Shown here in pieces: positions 12,965-21,085 of a stretch of 21,085 bases of DNA; positions within the stretch are counted from its first letter, which is position 1, and every line of letters begins with the position of its first letter. The translations under genes and the position numbers were made by a program. Source of the DNA: CAZBJJ01 sp964492245 (lineage in GTDB: Bacteria > Spirochaetota > Spirochaetia > Treponematales > Breznakiellaceae); the NCBI GenBank assembly GCA_964492245.1, contig CAZBJJ010000039.1, positions 1 to 21,085 of the forward strand, in the 5' to 3' direction. A model generated the notes under the pieces. The model was given only the letters and a program-made list of their open reading frames with translations, did not search any database and had not been told where the DNA came from.

Positions 12965-15727
12965 ATGTCTCGTATAATATTGCCTTTAAACAATGCCTGG
13001 CGTTTTTATCGCTGTACCGGGAGCGAGGAGAACGATGGTCTTTTTTACGATATTCGGCCAAAAATTGATGAACCCCATATGTTGCGTGAAGCCGATGCCC
13101 GCCCCACCGAGGCCGTCTCTGTTGGCGCCGNNNNNNNNNNNNNNNNNNNNNNNNNNNNNNNNNNNNNNNNNNNNNNNNNNNNNNNNNNNNNNNNNNNNNN
13201 NNNNNNNNNNNNNNNNNNNNNNNNNNNNNNTGGCGCCTTCCCCAAAGGCATTAAGGACTGGATCTTGCCCACGGCAAACCCCTTTATTGCCCGCGCTGAG
13301 GACCGGCACAAAAGGCCGGAAGGAAGCCCCGGAAGCCAACATCCCTTTGTACGCATTAATTTTGATGACAGCCCCTGGCAATTATTGGATCTGCCCCACG
13401 ACTGGGCCATTGGCGAGCCCTTTATGCAGGGGCAGGACAGCGAAGTAGGTGGAGGCATGGGCCGCCTACCGGTAAATGGGGTGGCCTGGTATCGCCGACA
13501 TATTCAAATTGAAGCCGAAAACCGGGGCAAGAACATTTTTTTAGAAATTGATGGCGCCATGTCCTATGCGGCCGTCTGGGTAAACGGCCAATTAGTCGGC
13601 GGTTGGCCCTACGGCTATGCCTCTTGGGCCCTGGACATTGGCCCTTATATTGATGAACAGGGGCAGGCCCTTATTGCCATTCGGCTGGACAACCCCAACC
13701 ACAGTGCCCGTTGGTATCCGGGTGCCGGCCTGTACCGCGATGTCCGCCTCGTAATAACCGAAAACATCCATTTTGCCCAATGGGGGGCCTTTTATAAAAC
13801 CCTTTCAGCCAGCAGCGAAAAGGCCGAGCTTCAGGGAAGCTTTACCATCGACTTTCATACTGATAGCTCAGAGCCGCTCAAACTTATCTGGGAGCTTTTT
13901 GACGAGGTCGATTGCGGTAAGAGCGCGGAACCGGTGAGTCGCAGCGTTTTGGACCTACAGGCAGTTGCGGGAGAAAAACTAAAACTTACCGCACAGATGT
14001 CTGTGGATAAGCCCAGACTCTGGGGACCTGCCCCTGAGCAAGAGCCCCATCGGTACTGTTGTCGTCTGCGCCTTGTGCAGGAAAATATAGAACTGGATCG
14101 CCTCCAGACATTAATAGGCATTCGGACAATTCAATTTGATGCCAACAAGGGGCTCTTAGTAAATGCCCAGCCCATCCGGCTTCGGGGAGTGAATCTGCAC
14201 CACGACCTCGGTGCGCTGGGTGCCGCCTTTAACCTTGTTGCCAGCGAACGCCAACTGCGGCGCCTTGCCGACATGGGCTGCAACGCCCTGCGTATGGCGC
14301 ATAACCCGCCGGCGCCGGGCCTCTTGGACCTCGCCGACAAACTGGGCTTTTTGGTATTCAACGAGATATTCGATTCCTGGGAGCTTAAAAAAACTCCGCA
14401 CGATTTTCATTTGATTTTTAAGGATTGGTCCGAAGCCGATACCCGCGCCTTTGTGCGCCGAGACCGCAATCATCCTTCTGTAATAATTTGGGGCTACGGG
14501 AACGAGGTGGGCGAGCAGTACACCGATATGCAGGGAGCTGCGGTAGCTGAGCGCCTGTACGATATTATTAAAGAAGAAGATGATAGTCGGCCGGCAGCCC
14601 TGTCTATGAATTATGCAAAACCGGGCATGGCCCTGCCCGAACTCTCCGATATTATCAGCCTGAATTACCAGGGCGAGGGCATTCGCCAGGAGCCGGAGTT
14701 CGAAGGCACCGACCGCATACGCACTGCGCCGCAGTACCCCGCCTTTAAAGAGCGCTATCCACAAAAGGCAATTTTAAGCAGCGAAACAGCCTCGGCTTTT
14801 TCTAGCCGGGGCATCTACCTCTTTCCGGTTTCGCCCTTGATTTCTGCACCAGTGCGCGAGGGCCGCGGGGGCGATTCGGTAAGGCATCAGGTTAGCGCCT
14901 ACGAATTGCATGCTGTGGACTTTGGCTCTACCGCCGACAAGGTCTTTGCCTCCCTCGAAAGCCATCCCTTTTCTGCCGGCGAGTTTGTCTGGACCGGTTG
15001 GGACCATCTTGGCGAACCCACCCCCTATTACGAGGCCCGTTCTTCCTACTGTGGCATTGTGGACCTTGCCGGTTTTAACAAGGACCGTTTTTATCTATAC
15101 CAGTCGCAGTGGCGCCCCGATTTTCCCATGGCGCATATTTTGCCCCATTGGACCTGGCCCGAAAGGCTGGGAGAAATTACGCCCGTGCATGTCTTTACCT
15201 CGGGCGATGAGGCTGAGCTCTTTCTAAATGGGCGTTCTTTGGGCCGAAAGAAAAAGGGCGCCCTCGAATATCGGCTGCGCTGGGACGAGGTAGTCTACGA
15301 GCCAGGCGAGTTGAGGGTGCAGTGCTGGAAGGCGGGCAGGCCCTGGGTGCAGGCTTCGGTGTACAGCAGTACCGAGCCCGTGGCATTTGAGCTCGAGGGC
15401 GAAGGGGCAGAAATCTGTGCCGATGGAAGGGATTTGGCCTTTATCAGTATTTCTACGGTCGATGCTGCCGGAAATTTCTGCCCGCGCGAGTGCAGCGAGG
15501 TCTCGGTTCTGGTTGAAGGTGCCGGTGAATTAGTGGCTCTGGACAATGGCGACCCAACCGATCTGCGAGCCTTTAGTCAACCAAGGCGGAATCTGTTCTC
15601 TGGCCGACTTTTAACCATTGTACGGGCAAAAAAAGGACAGGGGGGAAGCATTCGTTTGAGCCTTGCCTCGCAGAAGCTGCCCTCCAAGACGATAGAGCTT
15701 GTAAGTCGTCTCGAGGAACCTGTATGA
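12965..15727 (+). CDS. GH2-family glycoside hydrolase (beta-galactosidase/glucuronidase type), with assembly gap
   Basis: About 920 residues counting the gap as 33. No signal peptide, so probably cytoplasmic. Order: N-terminal jelly-roll (LNNAWRFY; WILPTANPF and RPEGSPG insert; LPHDWAIGEPF; GVAWYRR; GGWPYGYASW), Ig-like domain, TIM barrel (LRGVNLHHDLGALGAAFN; LRMAHNPPAP), then a DUF4982-like domain (HILPHWTWPERLGEITPVHVFT; AELFLNGRSLGRK) and an Ig-like tail. The acid/base Glu is in WGYGNEVGEQ (about residue 514 with gap counted) and the nucleophile Glu is in SSETASAFSSRG (about 607). The substrate is not settled; a beta-galactoside or beta-glucuronide fits the uronate genes. The RBS is poor (GGGAG at 12 bases), so coupling to the upstream gene is likely. 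The stop overlaps queH as ATGA. Confidence 0.92.
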   Translation: MSRIILPLNNAWRFYRCTGSEENDGLFYDIRPKIDEPHMLREADARPTEAVSVGAXXXXXXXXXXXXXXXXXXXXXXXXXXXXXXXXXXGAFPKGIKDWILPTANPFIARAEDRHKRPEGSPGSQHPFVRINFDDSPWQLLDLPHDWAIGEPFMQGQDSEVGGGMGRLPVNGVAWYRRHIQIEAENRGKNIFLEIDGAMSYAAVWVNGQLVGGWPYGYASWALDIGPYIDEQGQALIAIRLDNPNHSARWYPGAGLYRDVRLVITENIHFAQWGAFYKTLSASSEKAELQGSFTIDFHTDSSEPLKLIWELFDEVDCGKSAEPVSRSVLDLQAVAGEKLKLTAQMSVDKPRLWGPAPEQEPHRYCCRLRLVQENIELDRLQTLIGIRTIQFDANKGLLVNAQPIRLRGVNLHHDLGALGAAFNLVASERQLRRLADMGCNALRMAHNPPAPGLLDLADKLGFLVFNEIFDSWELKKTPHDFHLIFKDWSEADTRAFVRRDRNHPSVIIWGYGNEVGEQYTDMQGAAVAERLYDIIKEEDDSRPAALSMNYAKPGMALPELSDIISLNYQGEGIRQEPEFEGTDRIRTAPQYPAFKERYPQKAILSSETASAFSSRGIYLFPVSPLISAPVREGRGGDSVRHQVSAYELHAVDFGSTADKVFASLESHPFSAGEFVWTGWDHLGEPTPYYEARSSYCGIVDLAGFNKDRFYLYQSQWRPDFPMAHILPHWTWPERLGEITPVHVFTSGDEAELFLNGRSLGRKKKGALEYRLRWDEVVYEPGELRVQCWKAGRPWVQASVYSSTEPVAFELEGEGAEICADGRDLAFISISTVDAAGNFCPRECSEVSVLVEGAGELVALDNGDPTDLRAFSQPRRNLFSGRLLTIVRAKKGQGGSIRLSLASQKLPSKTIELVSRLEEPV
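13131..13230. other. Assembly gap 3 (100 N)
   Basis: Exactly 100 N in the N-terminal domain of the GH2 gene. The flanks share TGGCGCC. Overlapping the flanks gives an in-frame join reading EAVSVGAFPKGIKDW, so this gap may contain little or no missing sequence. Confidence 0.97.
15346..15364 (+). repeat. Dispersed 19-bp motif, copy 5
   Basis: GGTGCAGGCTTCGGTGTAC in the C-terminal part of the GH2 gene, sense direction, encoding part of WVQASVYSS. It fits the consensus at every position. Confidence 0.75.
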
Positions 15728-16305
15728 AGCTTTTTTTACAGGCCTGCTGTGGCCCCTGTTTTTTAGGTGTGCGCGAAGGCCTGCCAGATTTGGAGGATTT
15801 GGCCCTTTTTTATACCAACCCCAATATGAACTCTGCCACAGAAGAGGAGTTGCGCTGGCAGAACTTAGTGCTTGCGGCACAGGGGCCTCGAGGCCCACAA
15901 CTTTTTCGGTCTGCCTATGAGCCGGACCGTTTTGCCATGGCCACAGCCCCAGCCAAGGGGGTTTTGGGCGAACGCTGTTTGGGCTGTTACCGTCTGCGCC
16001 TGGAGGATACCGCAAAGGCTGCCTTACAGGCGGGCTTTACCGCCTTTGGCAGCACCTTGCTGGTAAGTCCCTGGCAAAATATAAATGCCATTAAAGAAAT
16101 TGGCGAAGAGGTAGGCGAGAGCCTTGGTATAAACTTTTTCTTTAAGGATTTTCGTCCATGGTATCGTCTGGGCCAACAGAAGGCCCGCGATCTAGGCCTT
16201 TACCGGCAAAAATTTTGCGGTTGCGCTCTTTCTAAGACCGAAGCCGAAGCCCAACGCATCGAGCGGGAGCGTAGCAAGGCCGAAAAGAGGCAGGAAAAGG
16301 CCTAA
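15724..16305 (+). CDS. queH: Epoxyqueuosine reductase QueH
   Basis: 193 residues, normal for the QueH (former DUF208) family. The metal and cluster ligands are visible: ACCGPC near residues 8-12, RCLGCYRLRL near 83-92, and QKFCGCALSK near the C-terminus. FYTNPNMN and FGSTLLVSPWQN, then FKDFRPWYR, also match. QueH reduces epoxyqueuosine to queuosine in the wobble position of tRNAs and is the cobalamin-independent alternative to QueG. The usual H-x-CC at the start reads Q-A-CC here. The C-terminal 20 residues are charged and probably helical. Its ATG overlaps the GH2 stop (ATGA), so translation is coupled although the functions are unrelated. Confidence 0.93.
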   Translation: MKLFLQACCGPCFLGVREGLPDLEDLALFYTNPNMNSATEEELRWQNLVLAAQGPRGPQLFRSAYEPDRFAMATAPAKGVLGERCLGCYRLRLEDTAKAALQAGFTAFGSTLLVSPWQNINAIKEIGEEVGESLGINFFFKDFRPWYRLGQQKARDLGLYRQKFCGCALSKTEAEAQRIERERSKAEKRQEKA

Positions 16306-16331
16306 ACCCAGGTGAAAGATTCGAAGAACCA

Positions 16332-17078
16332 CTAATAGGTTAAAAGGTGGCGGGGGTTCTCCTTTAGCTTTTCCGCAACAAAACTGCGCAACGGCACCGT
16401 GTCCATTACGCGGGCAGTGGCATTGCCAAAATTGCCAAAGCGCAAAATACCCTTGGCATAGGCCTCGGGTTCGAGCTTGGGAAAGGTCTCCGAGCCAATG
16501 CTGGCACAGTGTCGGTACTGTGGGGTGTAAAGGCGCCGAGCGTCCGGGGTAATTACATAGAGGTCGCTGGCATTTGGGGAAATAGAGCCCACCGCTCCGT
16601 CCCATTCTTCTATGCCGTGGATAAAGGTATTTCGGGCAAAATTTACACCAATAAGCAGAATTTGCGCCTCCCGCTCCCAGAGCTTGTAATAACAGCCTCC
16701 CTTTCCGCAGGGGGTTTGCAATGTTTCCTCGCCGGCGACAAAGGCTTCGGCATCCCTTCCCAGGGCTGCCACCGAGTGGGTAGGATGGGCCGAGCGCAGA
16801 GCTCCCGGCCATTTGCGAAAGACCTCGGTAAGGGCGCCAACATTCGAAGGGCAGTGCAGCATATCCATTACCGGATTTTTTTCGTTTACATGGGCCCAGG
16901 TGTGGCTGGGCAGAACTAAAAGACCATCGCGCATATAGTGGGCCAGGGCCTCGAGGACGGTTTCGCCCTGTCCGAAGACATCGCCAATTGCCTTGTACGA
17001 CAGGTGCACCTTTAGGCTGCCCTTTGGATCTATGCCCAGTTGTTCAAGCTGTGTAAGAAAATCATTGCGGTGGTACAT
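16332..17078 (-). CDS. AAC(3)/YokD-family N-acetyltransferase-like protein
   Basis: 248 residues, near the family length of 260-280. Family features are SLKVHLSYKAIGDVFGQGETVLEAL (acetyl-CoA side), LLVLPSHTW, VGALTEVFRKWPGALRSAHPTHSVAALG (HPTHS at 98-102), and NTFIHGIEEW. The family transfers an acetyl group from acetyl-CoA to the 3-amino group of aminoglycosides, but many members (FrbF, YokD types) act on other amines, so resistance should not be assumed. AGGAGG precedes the ATG, which lies 8 bp after the stop of the giant surface protein gene, indicating one transcript. It converges on queH with 26 bp between stops. Confidence 0.85.
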   Translation of the reverse strand: MYHRNDFLTQLEQLGIDPKGSLKVHLSYKAIGDVFGQGETVLEALAHYMRDGLLVLPSHTWAHVNEKNPVMDMLHCPSNVGALTEVFRKWPGALRSAHPTHSVAALGRDAEAFVAGEETLQTPCGKGGCYYKLWEREAQILLIGVNFARNTFIHGIEEWDGAVGSISPNASDLYVITPDARRLYTPQYRHCASIGSETFPKLEPEAYAKGILRFGNFGNATARVMDTVPLRSFVAEKLKENPRHLLTY

Positions 17079-17086
17079 AGCGCCTC

Positions 17087-20000
17087 CTATTTTACGACCA
17101 TCACCTTGCGTATTTCGTCCATATCTGGTCCGACAATGCGGATAAAGTATAGCCCACGGGCAACAATTCGGCCAGCGGTATTCCTGCCATCCCAGATTGC
17201 GGTATAGTCGCCGGCAGCACGGCTACCGCGGTACAGGGCACGCACCACCGAACCATCTAAGGTATAGACCGAAATACTAACTGGCCCAGCTTTGTGCAAC
17301 TGGTAGGAAAGCCTTGTTGTCTCGCCCCGGGTAGGATTGATGACATTGTTTAAAATTGTGGCCCGCCCGCGCTGGGTAATGACATCCTGTATATTAAGGC
17401 TAAAGGGGCGAATGCATCGGTACCAGTCGGCTGGCACCGGGCCGCCAAGGGGGGCCTCTAGGCGCAGGCCATAGCGGGGCTCTCCATCGGCAAAGGCATT
17501 TTCATAGCGGAAGAAGAAATCCAGTGTGGCAGGGCTAAGGACCTTGGGGTCATTAGCCATAAACTGATACACAATACCATCGCCCGCTTCTGTACTGCCA
17601 TTTTTTATAGAAACACCAGGATTGGGCTCTGGTGTTATCGAACTGTATACCGTGCTCTTGTATTCGGGCAACCAGAGCCCCACTGGCCCGTGCTCTGCGG
17701 TGGCCTGCCAAGCGCTATCCACATTGCTGTCGTAGACAATGCTTGGCAAATCGGAGGCGCTAAGGCTACGGGCATGGAGTTCGAAGTCTTGGTCGCGCAG
17801 CCACTGGCTGCCATCGAAGGCGCGCACAAGACCAATGCTCTGGCGCGAGGCCTCTAGGCCCGACCACTGCAAGAAGGCCGCCTCGTCTGCATCAATTACC
17901 ACCGAATCCTTTGCCCACATTGGCCAGGTAAAATAAATTTCTTCGCTGGGCTCTGCCATTTCGCGCGAGATAAGCAGATCGCTTATTGGATGTTCTGTCT
18001 CTTGTAGGGCGTTTGCCGGCTCGGAGAGGGGATAGCTGGGCGGTGGGAACATTTCTTTGGAAAAGCCCTTTATGCTGGAGTAATCTGATGGTTTTTCTGC
18101 CGCATCGTAGAGCACAGAAATGTTTAGCAAACTTCCATTGCGTATATCCGCCCAGCCAATATTGTCATCCATGGTAATGAGGTATTCGCTTATGCTGCTG
18201 GTAAGGCCACTGCGGCTTACATTTTCTGCAACCCTCCCTCCTAAGTCGCTACCTTCTGGTTCATTGGAGCTTAAAGTAAACACTGGCTCGGAGAAGACTA
18301 TCAGTCTTTGATTGTAGCCGGGGAGGGCTAGGGTATAGGCAATAATGGGGGGCGCGGTGTCGGTAGGACTTTGGTAGCCATCAGTATCGATGACTTCTTC
18401 AAAATTGGATAGAGATTGCAGTTCGGTAGAGGCATCGCGCAGGCTGTGGCCTTCGGGGGAAATAATTTTCCATGCTGGCAAATGGCCGGTGTCTAAATAG
18501 GTTTTTTCCATCAGATAAATATAGAATTCCTGGTAGGCATATTCGCCACTGCTAATACCTTCAAAGCCATGTGTGCCCTTAGTGCGATCGAGGTCGTAGC
18601 CGACAACCTCGACGTCGAAGCTAGAAAAATCCATGTTCAGCGGTACTGCCGAGGTAACGCGTATGCGGTCGATGCGCCCATTGTGGTTGGCATCTTCGGT
18701 GTAACTGTACACCGAGACGGTGCCTTTTAGCCAGCGATAGGCGGTCATGTGGGTTTCGCCACTAATATTTTCGATAAAGTCTTCTGCCAGATACAGGTTA
18801 ATATTCATGCTGGGGTCAATGCGAATGGCATGGGCACGTGCATCGCTATAGGCGACAATGACGTTCAAAAAATCGAGGCTGGCGCCGGGCAGCAGATCAA
18901 TTTGCCACATTTTCTGGGGCTCGGGCGGGTCGGGGAGCAGCCAGTCGAGGTCGCCTTTCTGGTCGGTATCGAGGCGGGTAATGCGAATGGGTTTTTCTTC
19001 GCTGGCCAGCAGTTGAAACTTTCCGCCGACAAGGAAGGTCTGGGTTTTATCCTTTTCGAATTGAATTTCCTGGCCTACAATATTGCTGCTAAAAACATAC
19101 CAGCTATTTGAGCCACGAATTTCTATGGGCCCGCGTTCCAGGGCTCGGGTAAACAGCACCTCCCCTTCGCCTGCATTAAAAGCATTGTCGTCTTCGCTGC
19201 GCCAATGGCCGGCAAGGCGAATGTTATAGTTGTTCACGCCTACATCGAGCTGGCCGCCACTTTCTATATCGAGGTTTTGGTTTAGGCTGATGGCACTACC
19301 GAGCTCTACCTGTCCCGCTATTTCTAAAAAGCCCAACTTGCTGCTGGCTTTAAGAGTGTTTGCGCTACCCGTCATGCGCAGTAGGCTGTACTCATCGCCG
19401 GCAAGGCTTGCATTAAAGCTTACATCGCCATTGGCGCGTATTAGGCTTATGCCGCCTTCGCTGTGCTCAACCGAATATGTTTCTTCTAGGTCGATATTTT
19501 CCACGCGCAATTCGGTACCGGGGTGTAGGACAAGGCTTCCATCCATGCCCTTGAACAGGCTGGCACTGGCTGCCCCGGCCGTTGTGCTGGCCAGCCAGCC
19601 CCGGCTTTCCGCTATTTCGATATAGCCAGATTTAATTTCAGTTTTACGTTCTGCACCTGTCTGGAGAATATCAGAATGAATTATACGCAGTCCTGCCCCA
19701 TCAATTAATAGATCGGCAAGAATTTGGCCATTGCTATCAAGGCTCTGTTCCACACTTCCAATAAAGACAAGCTTGCTATCTCTGTGCACAAAATTTGCCA
19801 ATTGCATGTCTCCGGCAATGTGTATCGAAACATCACTGTCGTAGCCGACTAGGCTTGGGTTTGCGGAGCCACTGGCTTCGCCTTGGTAGTGGCTAGCAAA
19901 CTCGATACCGCCTAGACCGCTTTCTATAATGCCATTGGTATGGCTTGCGGTGTCGGCAAAGTACATGGTACCGGCACTGGAGAGCAGGGTGTCGGTATTC

Positions 20001-21085
20001 TCTGTCGTTGCAATTCTGATGGGGCCATTCCAACTTATGTCCCCATTAACCAGGACTGCGCCTTCAATTAAAATATCGCTACTGGTAACTTCCAAAGAGG
20101 CCAGTTCTCCGAGTACCTGACCGACATTGCCACTGAGGTTCACCTGGCTGGCTCCGTCTATGTTTAAAAGCCAGGCCCCATTGCTGTCGGGCTGTATGTT
20201 GGCAAAGGTGGCACTGCCATCAATTTGGGCGGCCACATTGCCGATGAGCAGGATGGGGCTGGTAAAGTTGCTCTGTCCACCAATGTAGAGATCGGCCGCT
20301 AGTTTAACGTTGCTGGCGCCCTGCTGCACAAAGTTTCCGCCCACCGATATATTTACGCTGTCAATGTCGTTGCTGCCTTCGCTGTCGTCAAAGCGCAACA
20401 CGCCGCTGTTCTGTATGTTCAGGCTTTCTGCGATGCTTATATTATTTTGAATCTGTATGTCGCCGCTACCGGCGCTAAGGCTCAAGCTTCCGCTACTGTC
20501 TACCCTGCCAAAAATCATATCTGCATCGACGCTTGTTATACTGCCAATGGTATTCAGCTCTGGGATGCTGGCATTGAGGCCGGCGGTGGCGGTAAAGTTA
20601 TGGCTGTCATCTGTGTTTATGTTTAGGGTCCCGCTGTTGTTAAAGCTGATGGCTTGGTTTACGGTGCCACCGTCTTCAATTGCTATATTGTAAGCGCCAC
20701 TGGCCACTTCCACGTTTTCTGCCAGCAGTAATCCACTGATAACAAGGTTGCCGGTACTGCGTGTGGCTATATCAATAGTATGCCAGGTTTGGCCATGGCT
20801 TATAATATTTTGATCGCCATCTCCAATAAAGCGTATGCTTCCGTTGCCGGCATCTAAACTTTCTACATCCCAGTTGCCCACAAGTGTTACGGTGCTGTTG
20901 GCGGCGACGAAGGAACCAATGGTAAAATCGCCACCGACCGATATGTTCTGGCTGCCAGTAGCGTTTAGTATTCCGCCGGTAATTCCGCCGGCAAAGACAA
21001 GATCGCCGGAGCCCCCGGTAATGCTGCCGTTGGTGTTGGTAACTGTGCCGGTAAAGCTTGCTGTTCCAGTGCCAAGAGTAATGCT
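17087..21085 (-). CDS. Giant beta-helical surface protein with C-terminal FlgD-like/sorting-type domain (5' end outside window)
   Basis: The frame is open from the right window edge to the stop at 17087-17089: 1,332 residues with the N-terminus missing. An internal GTG at 20881 is not the true start. The first ~500 residues are rich in Gly, Ser, Asn, Ile and Thr in short strands (GGNFVQQG, NISVG, GDIQIQ, GSLSLSAGSGD), as in beta-helix adhesins and filamentous haemagglutinins. A middle region of Ig-like character follows (PPIIAYTLALPGYNQRLIVFSEPVFTLSS). The last ~90 residues form a FlgD-like Ig domain (VSISVYTLDGSVVRALYRG; YTAIWDGRNTAGRIVARGLYFIRI) ending DEIRKVMVVK, a tail typical of large spirochaete exported proteins. 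It is probably secreted or surface-bound; the partner is unknown. Confidence 0.85.
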   Translation of the reverse strand, partial: SITLGTGTASFTGTVTNTNGSITGGSGDLVFAGGITGGILNATGSQNISVGGDFTIGSFVAANSTVTLVGNWDVESLDAGNGSIRFIGDGDQNIISHGQTWHTIDIATRSTGNLVISGLLLAENVEVASGAYNIAIEDGGTVNQAISFNNSGTLNINTDDSHNFTATAGLNASIPELNTIGSITSVDADMIFGRVDSSGSLSLSAGSGDIQIQNNISIAESLNIQNSGVLRFDDSEGSNDIDSVNISVGGNFVQQGASNVKLAADLYIGGQSNFTSPILLIGNVAAQIDGSATFANIQPDSNGAWLLNIDGASQVNLSGNVGQVLGELASLEVTSSDILIEGAVLVNGDISWNGPIRIATTENTDTLLSSAGTMYFADTASHTNGIIESGLGGIEFASHYQGEASGSANPSLVGYDSDVSIHIAGDMQLANFVHRDSKLVFIGSVEQSLDSNGQILADLLIDGAGLRIIHSDILQTGAERKTEIKSGYIEIAESRGWLASTTAGAASASLFKGMDGSLVLHPGTELRVENIDLEETYSVEHSEGGISLIRANGDVSFNASLAGDEYSLLRMTGSANTLKASSKLGFLEIAGQVELGSAISLNQNLDIESGGQLDVGVNNYNIRLAGHWRSEDDNAFNAGEGEVLFTRALERGPIEIRGSNSWYVFSSNIVGQEIQFEKDKTQTFLVGGKFQLLASEEKPIRITRLDTDQKGDLDWLLPDPPEPQKMWQIDLLPGASLDFLNVIVAYSDARAHAIRIDPSMNINLYLAEDFIENISGETHMTAYRWLKGTVSVYSYTEDANHNGRIDRIRVTSAVPLNMDFSSFDVEVVGYDLDRTKGTHGFEGISSGEYAYQEFYIYLMEKTYLDTGHLPAWKIISPEGHSLRDASTELQSLSNFEEVIDTDGYQSPTDTAPPIIAYTLALPGYNQRLIVFSEPVFTLSSNEPEGSDLGGRVAENVSRSGLTSSISEYLITMDDNIGWADIRNGSLLNISVLYDAAEKPSDYSSIKGFSKEMFPPPSYPLSEPANALQETEHPISDLLISREMAEPSEEIYFTWPMWAKDSVVIDADEAAFLQWSGLEASRQSIGLVRAFDGSQWLRDQDFELHARSLSASDLPSIVYDSNVDSAWQATAEHGPVGLWLPEYKSTVYSSITPEPNPGVSIKNGSTEAGDGIVYQFMANDPKVLSPATLDFFFRYENAFADGEPRYGLRLEAPLGGPVPADWYRCIRPFSLNIQDVITQRGRATILNNVINPTRGETTRLSYQLHKAGPVSISVYTLDGSVVRALYRGSRAAGDYTAIWDGRNTAGRIVARGLYFIRIVGPDMDEIRKVMVVK

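Noticed and set aside
18700..18720. TCGGTGTAC on the minus strand as a partial motif copy in the surface protein gene.
   Set aside because: Only the last nine bases match; the GGTGCARG half is missing.
19200..21085. Repetitive-looking surface protein region as a CRISPR or DNA tandem repeat.
   Set aside because: The repetition is in loosely similar beta-strand residues; no exact DNA repeats with regular spacers were seen.

Overview
The window looks like chromosomal DNA of an anaerobic, carbohydrate-fermenting spirochaete (Spirochaetota, Treponema/Spirochaeta-like), probably a metagenome or draft assembly. The main pointers are a giant surface protein ending in a FlgD-like Ig domain with a basic 'RKVMVVK' terminus, a small outer-membrane-protein-like gene, an [FeFe]-hydrogenase maturation operon and hexuronate catabolism genes. 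I infer the taxonomy from protein style; there is no rRNA or other marker that fixes it. Three runs of exactly 100 N (7704-7803, 9783-9882, 13131-13230) are fixed-size scaffold gaps, each inside a protein-coding gene.

Layout. 1-471: start of a MATE efflux gene (minus, cut by the window edge). 617-1726: ychF. 1735-5296: a hexuronate module. kdgK (minus) and an eda-VOC fusion gene (plus) diverge from a shared control region with a perfect TCACTATAGTGA palindrome just downstream of the kdgK -10 box. uxaC (minus) converges on eda with overlapping 3' ends. 5331-7576: a GT4-type glycosyltransferase and a sialidase-like beta-propeller protein, both minus. 7658-8037: a DUF488 gene broken by gap 1. 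8005-12212: a minus-strand operon in transcription order TM1266-type regulator, hydG, hydF, hydE, which builds the H-cluster of [FeFe] hydrogenase; no hydrogenase structural gene is present. 12213-12379: a long leader for that operon with a predicted pseudoknot. 12473-16305 (plus): a short outer-membrane-type protein, a large GH2 glycosidase and queH (tRNA queuosine), the last two joined by an ATGA overlap. 16332-21085 (minus): a huge beta-helical surface protein (5' end outside the window) followed after 9 bp by an AAC(3)-family acetyltransferase-like gene.

How it fits together. GH2 and the propeller protein could release sugars or uronic acids from plant or host glycans. UxaC, KdgK and Eda then take hexuronates to pyruvate and glyceraldehyde-3-phosphate. 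Fermentation of these would need to discharge electrons as H2, consistent with the HydEFG maturases.

Most unusual points. (1) HydG lacks the second cysteine of its C-terminal CX2CX22C cluster motif (Gly418) and has a new Cys421. (2) The hyd operon has a promoter, a ~167-nt structured leader with crossing stems and a strong RBS, which looks like a cis-regulatory RNA. (3) A 19-bp motif, consensus GGTGCARGCTTCGGTGTAC, occurs five times between 6.5 and 15.4 kb in coding and non-coding DNA, in different frames and orientations. (4) HydF carries a tandem Gly-rich octapeptide repeat at an assembly gap. (5) Two back-to-back promoters at 7.6 kb place start codons at or next to the predicted transcription starts.
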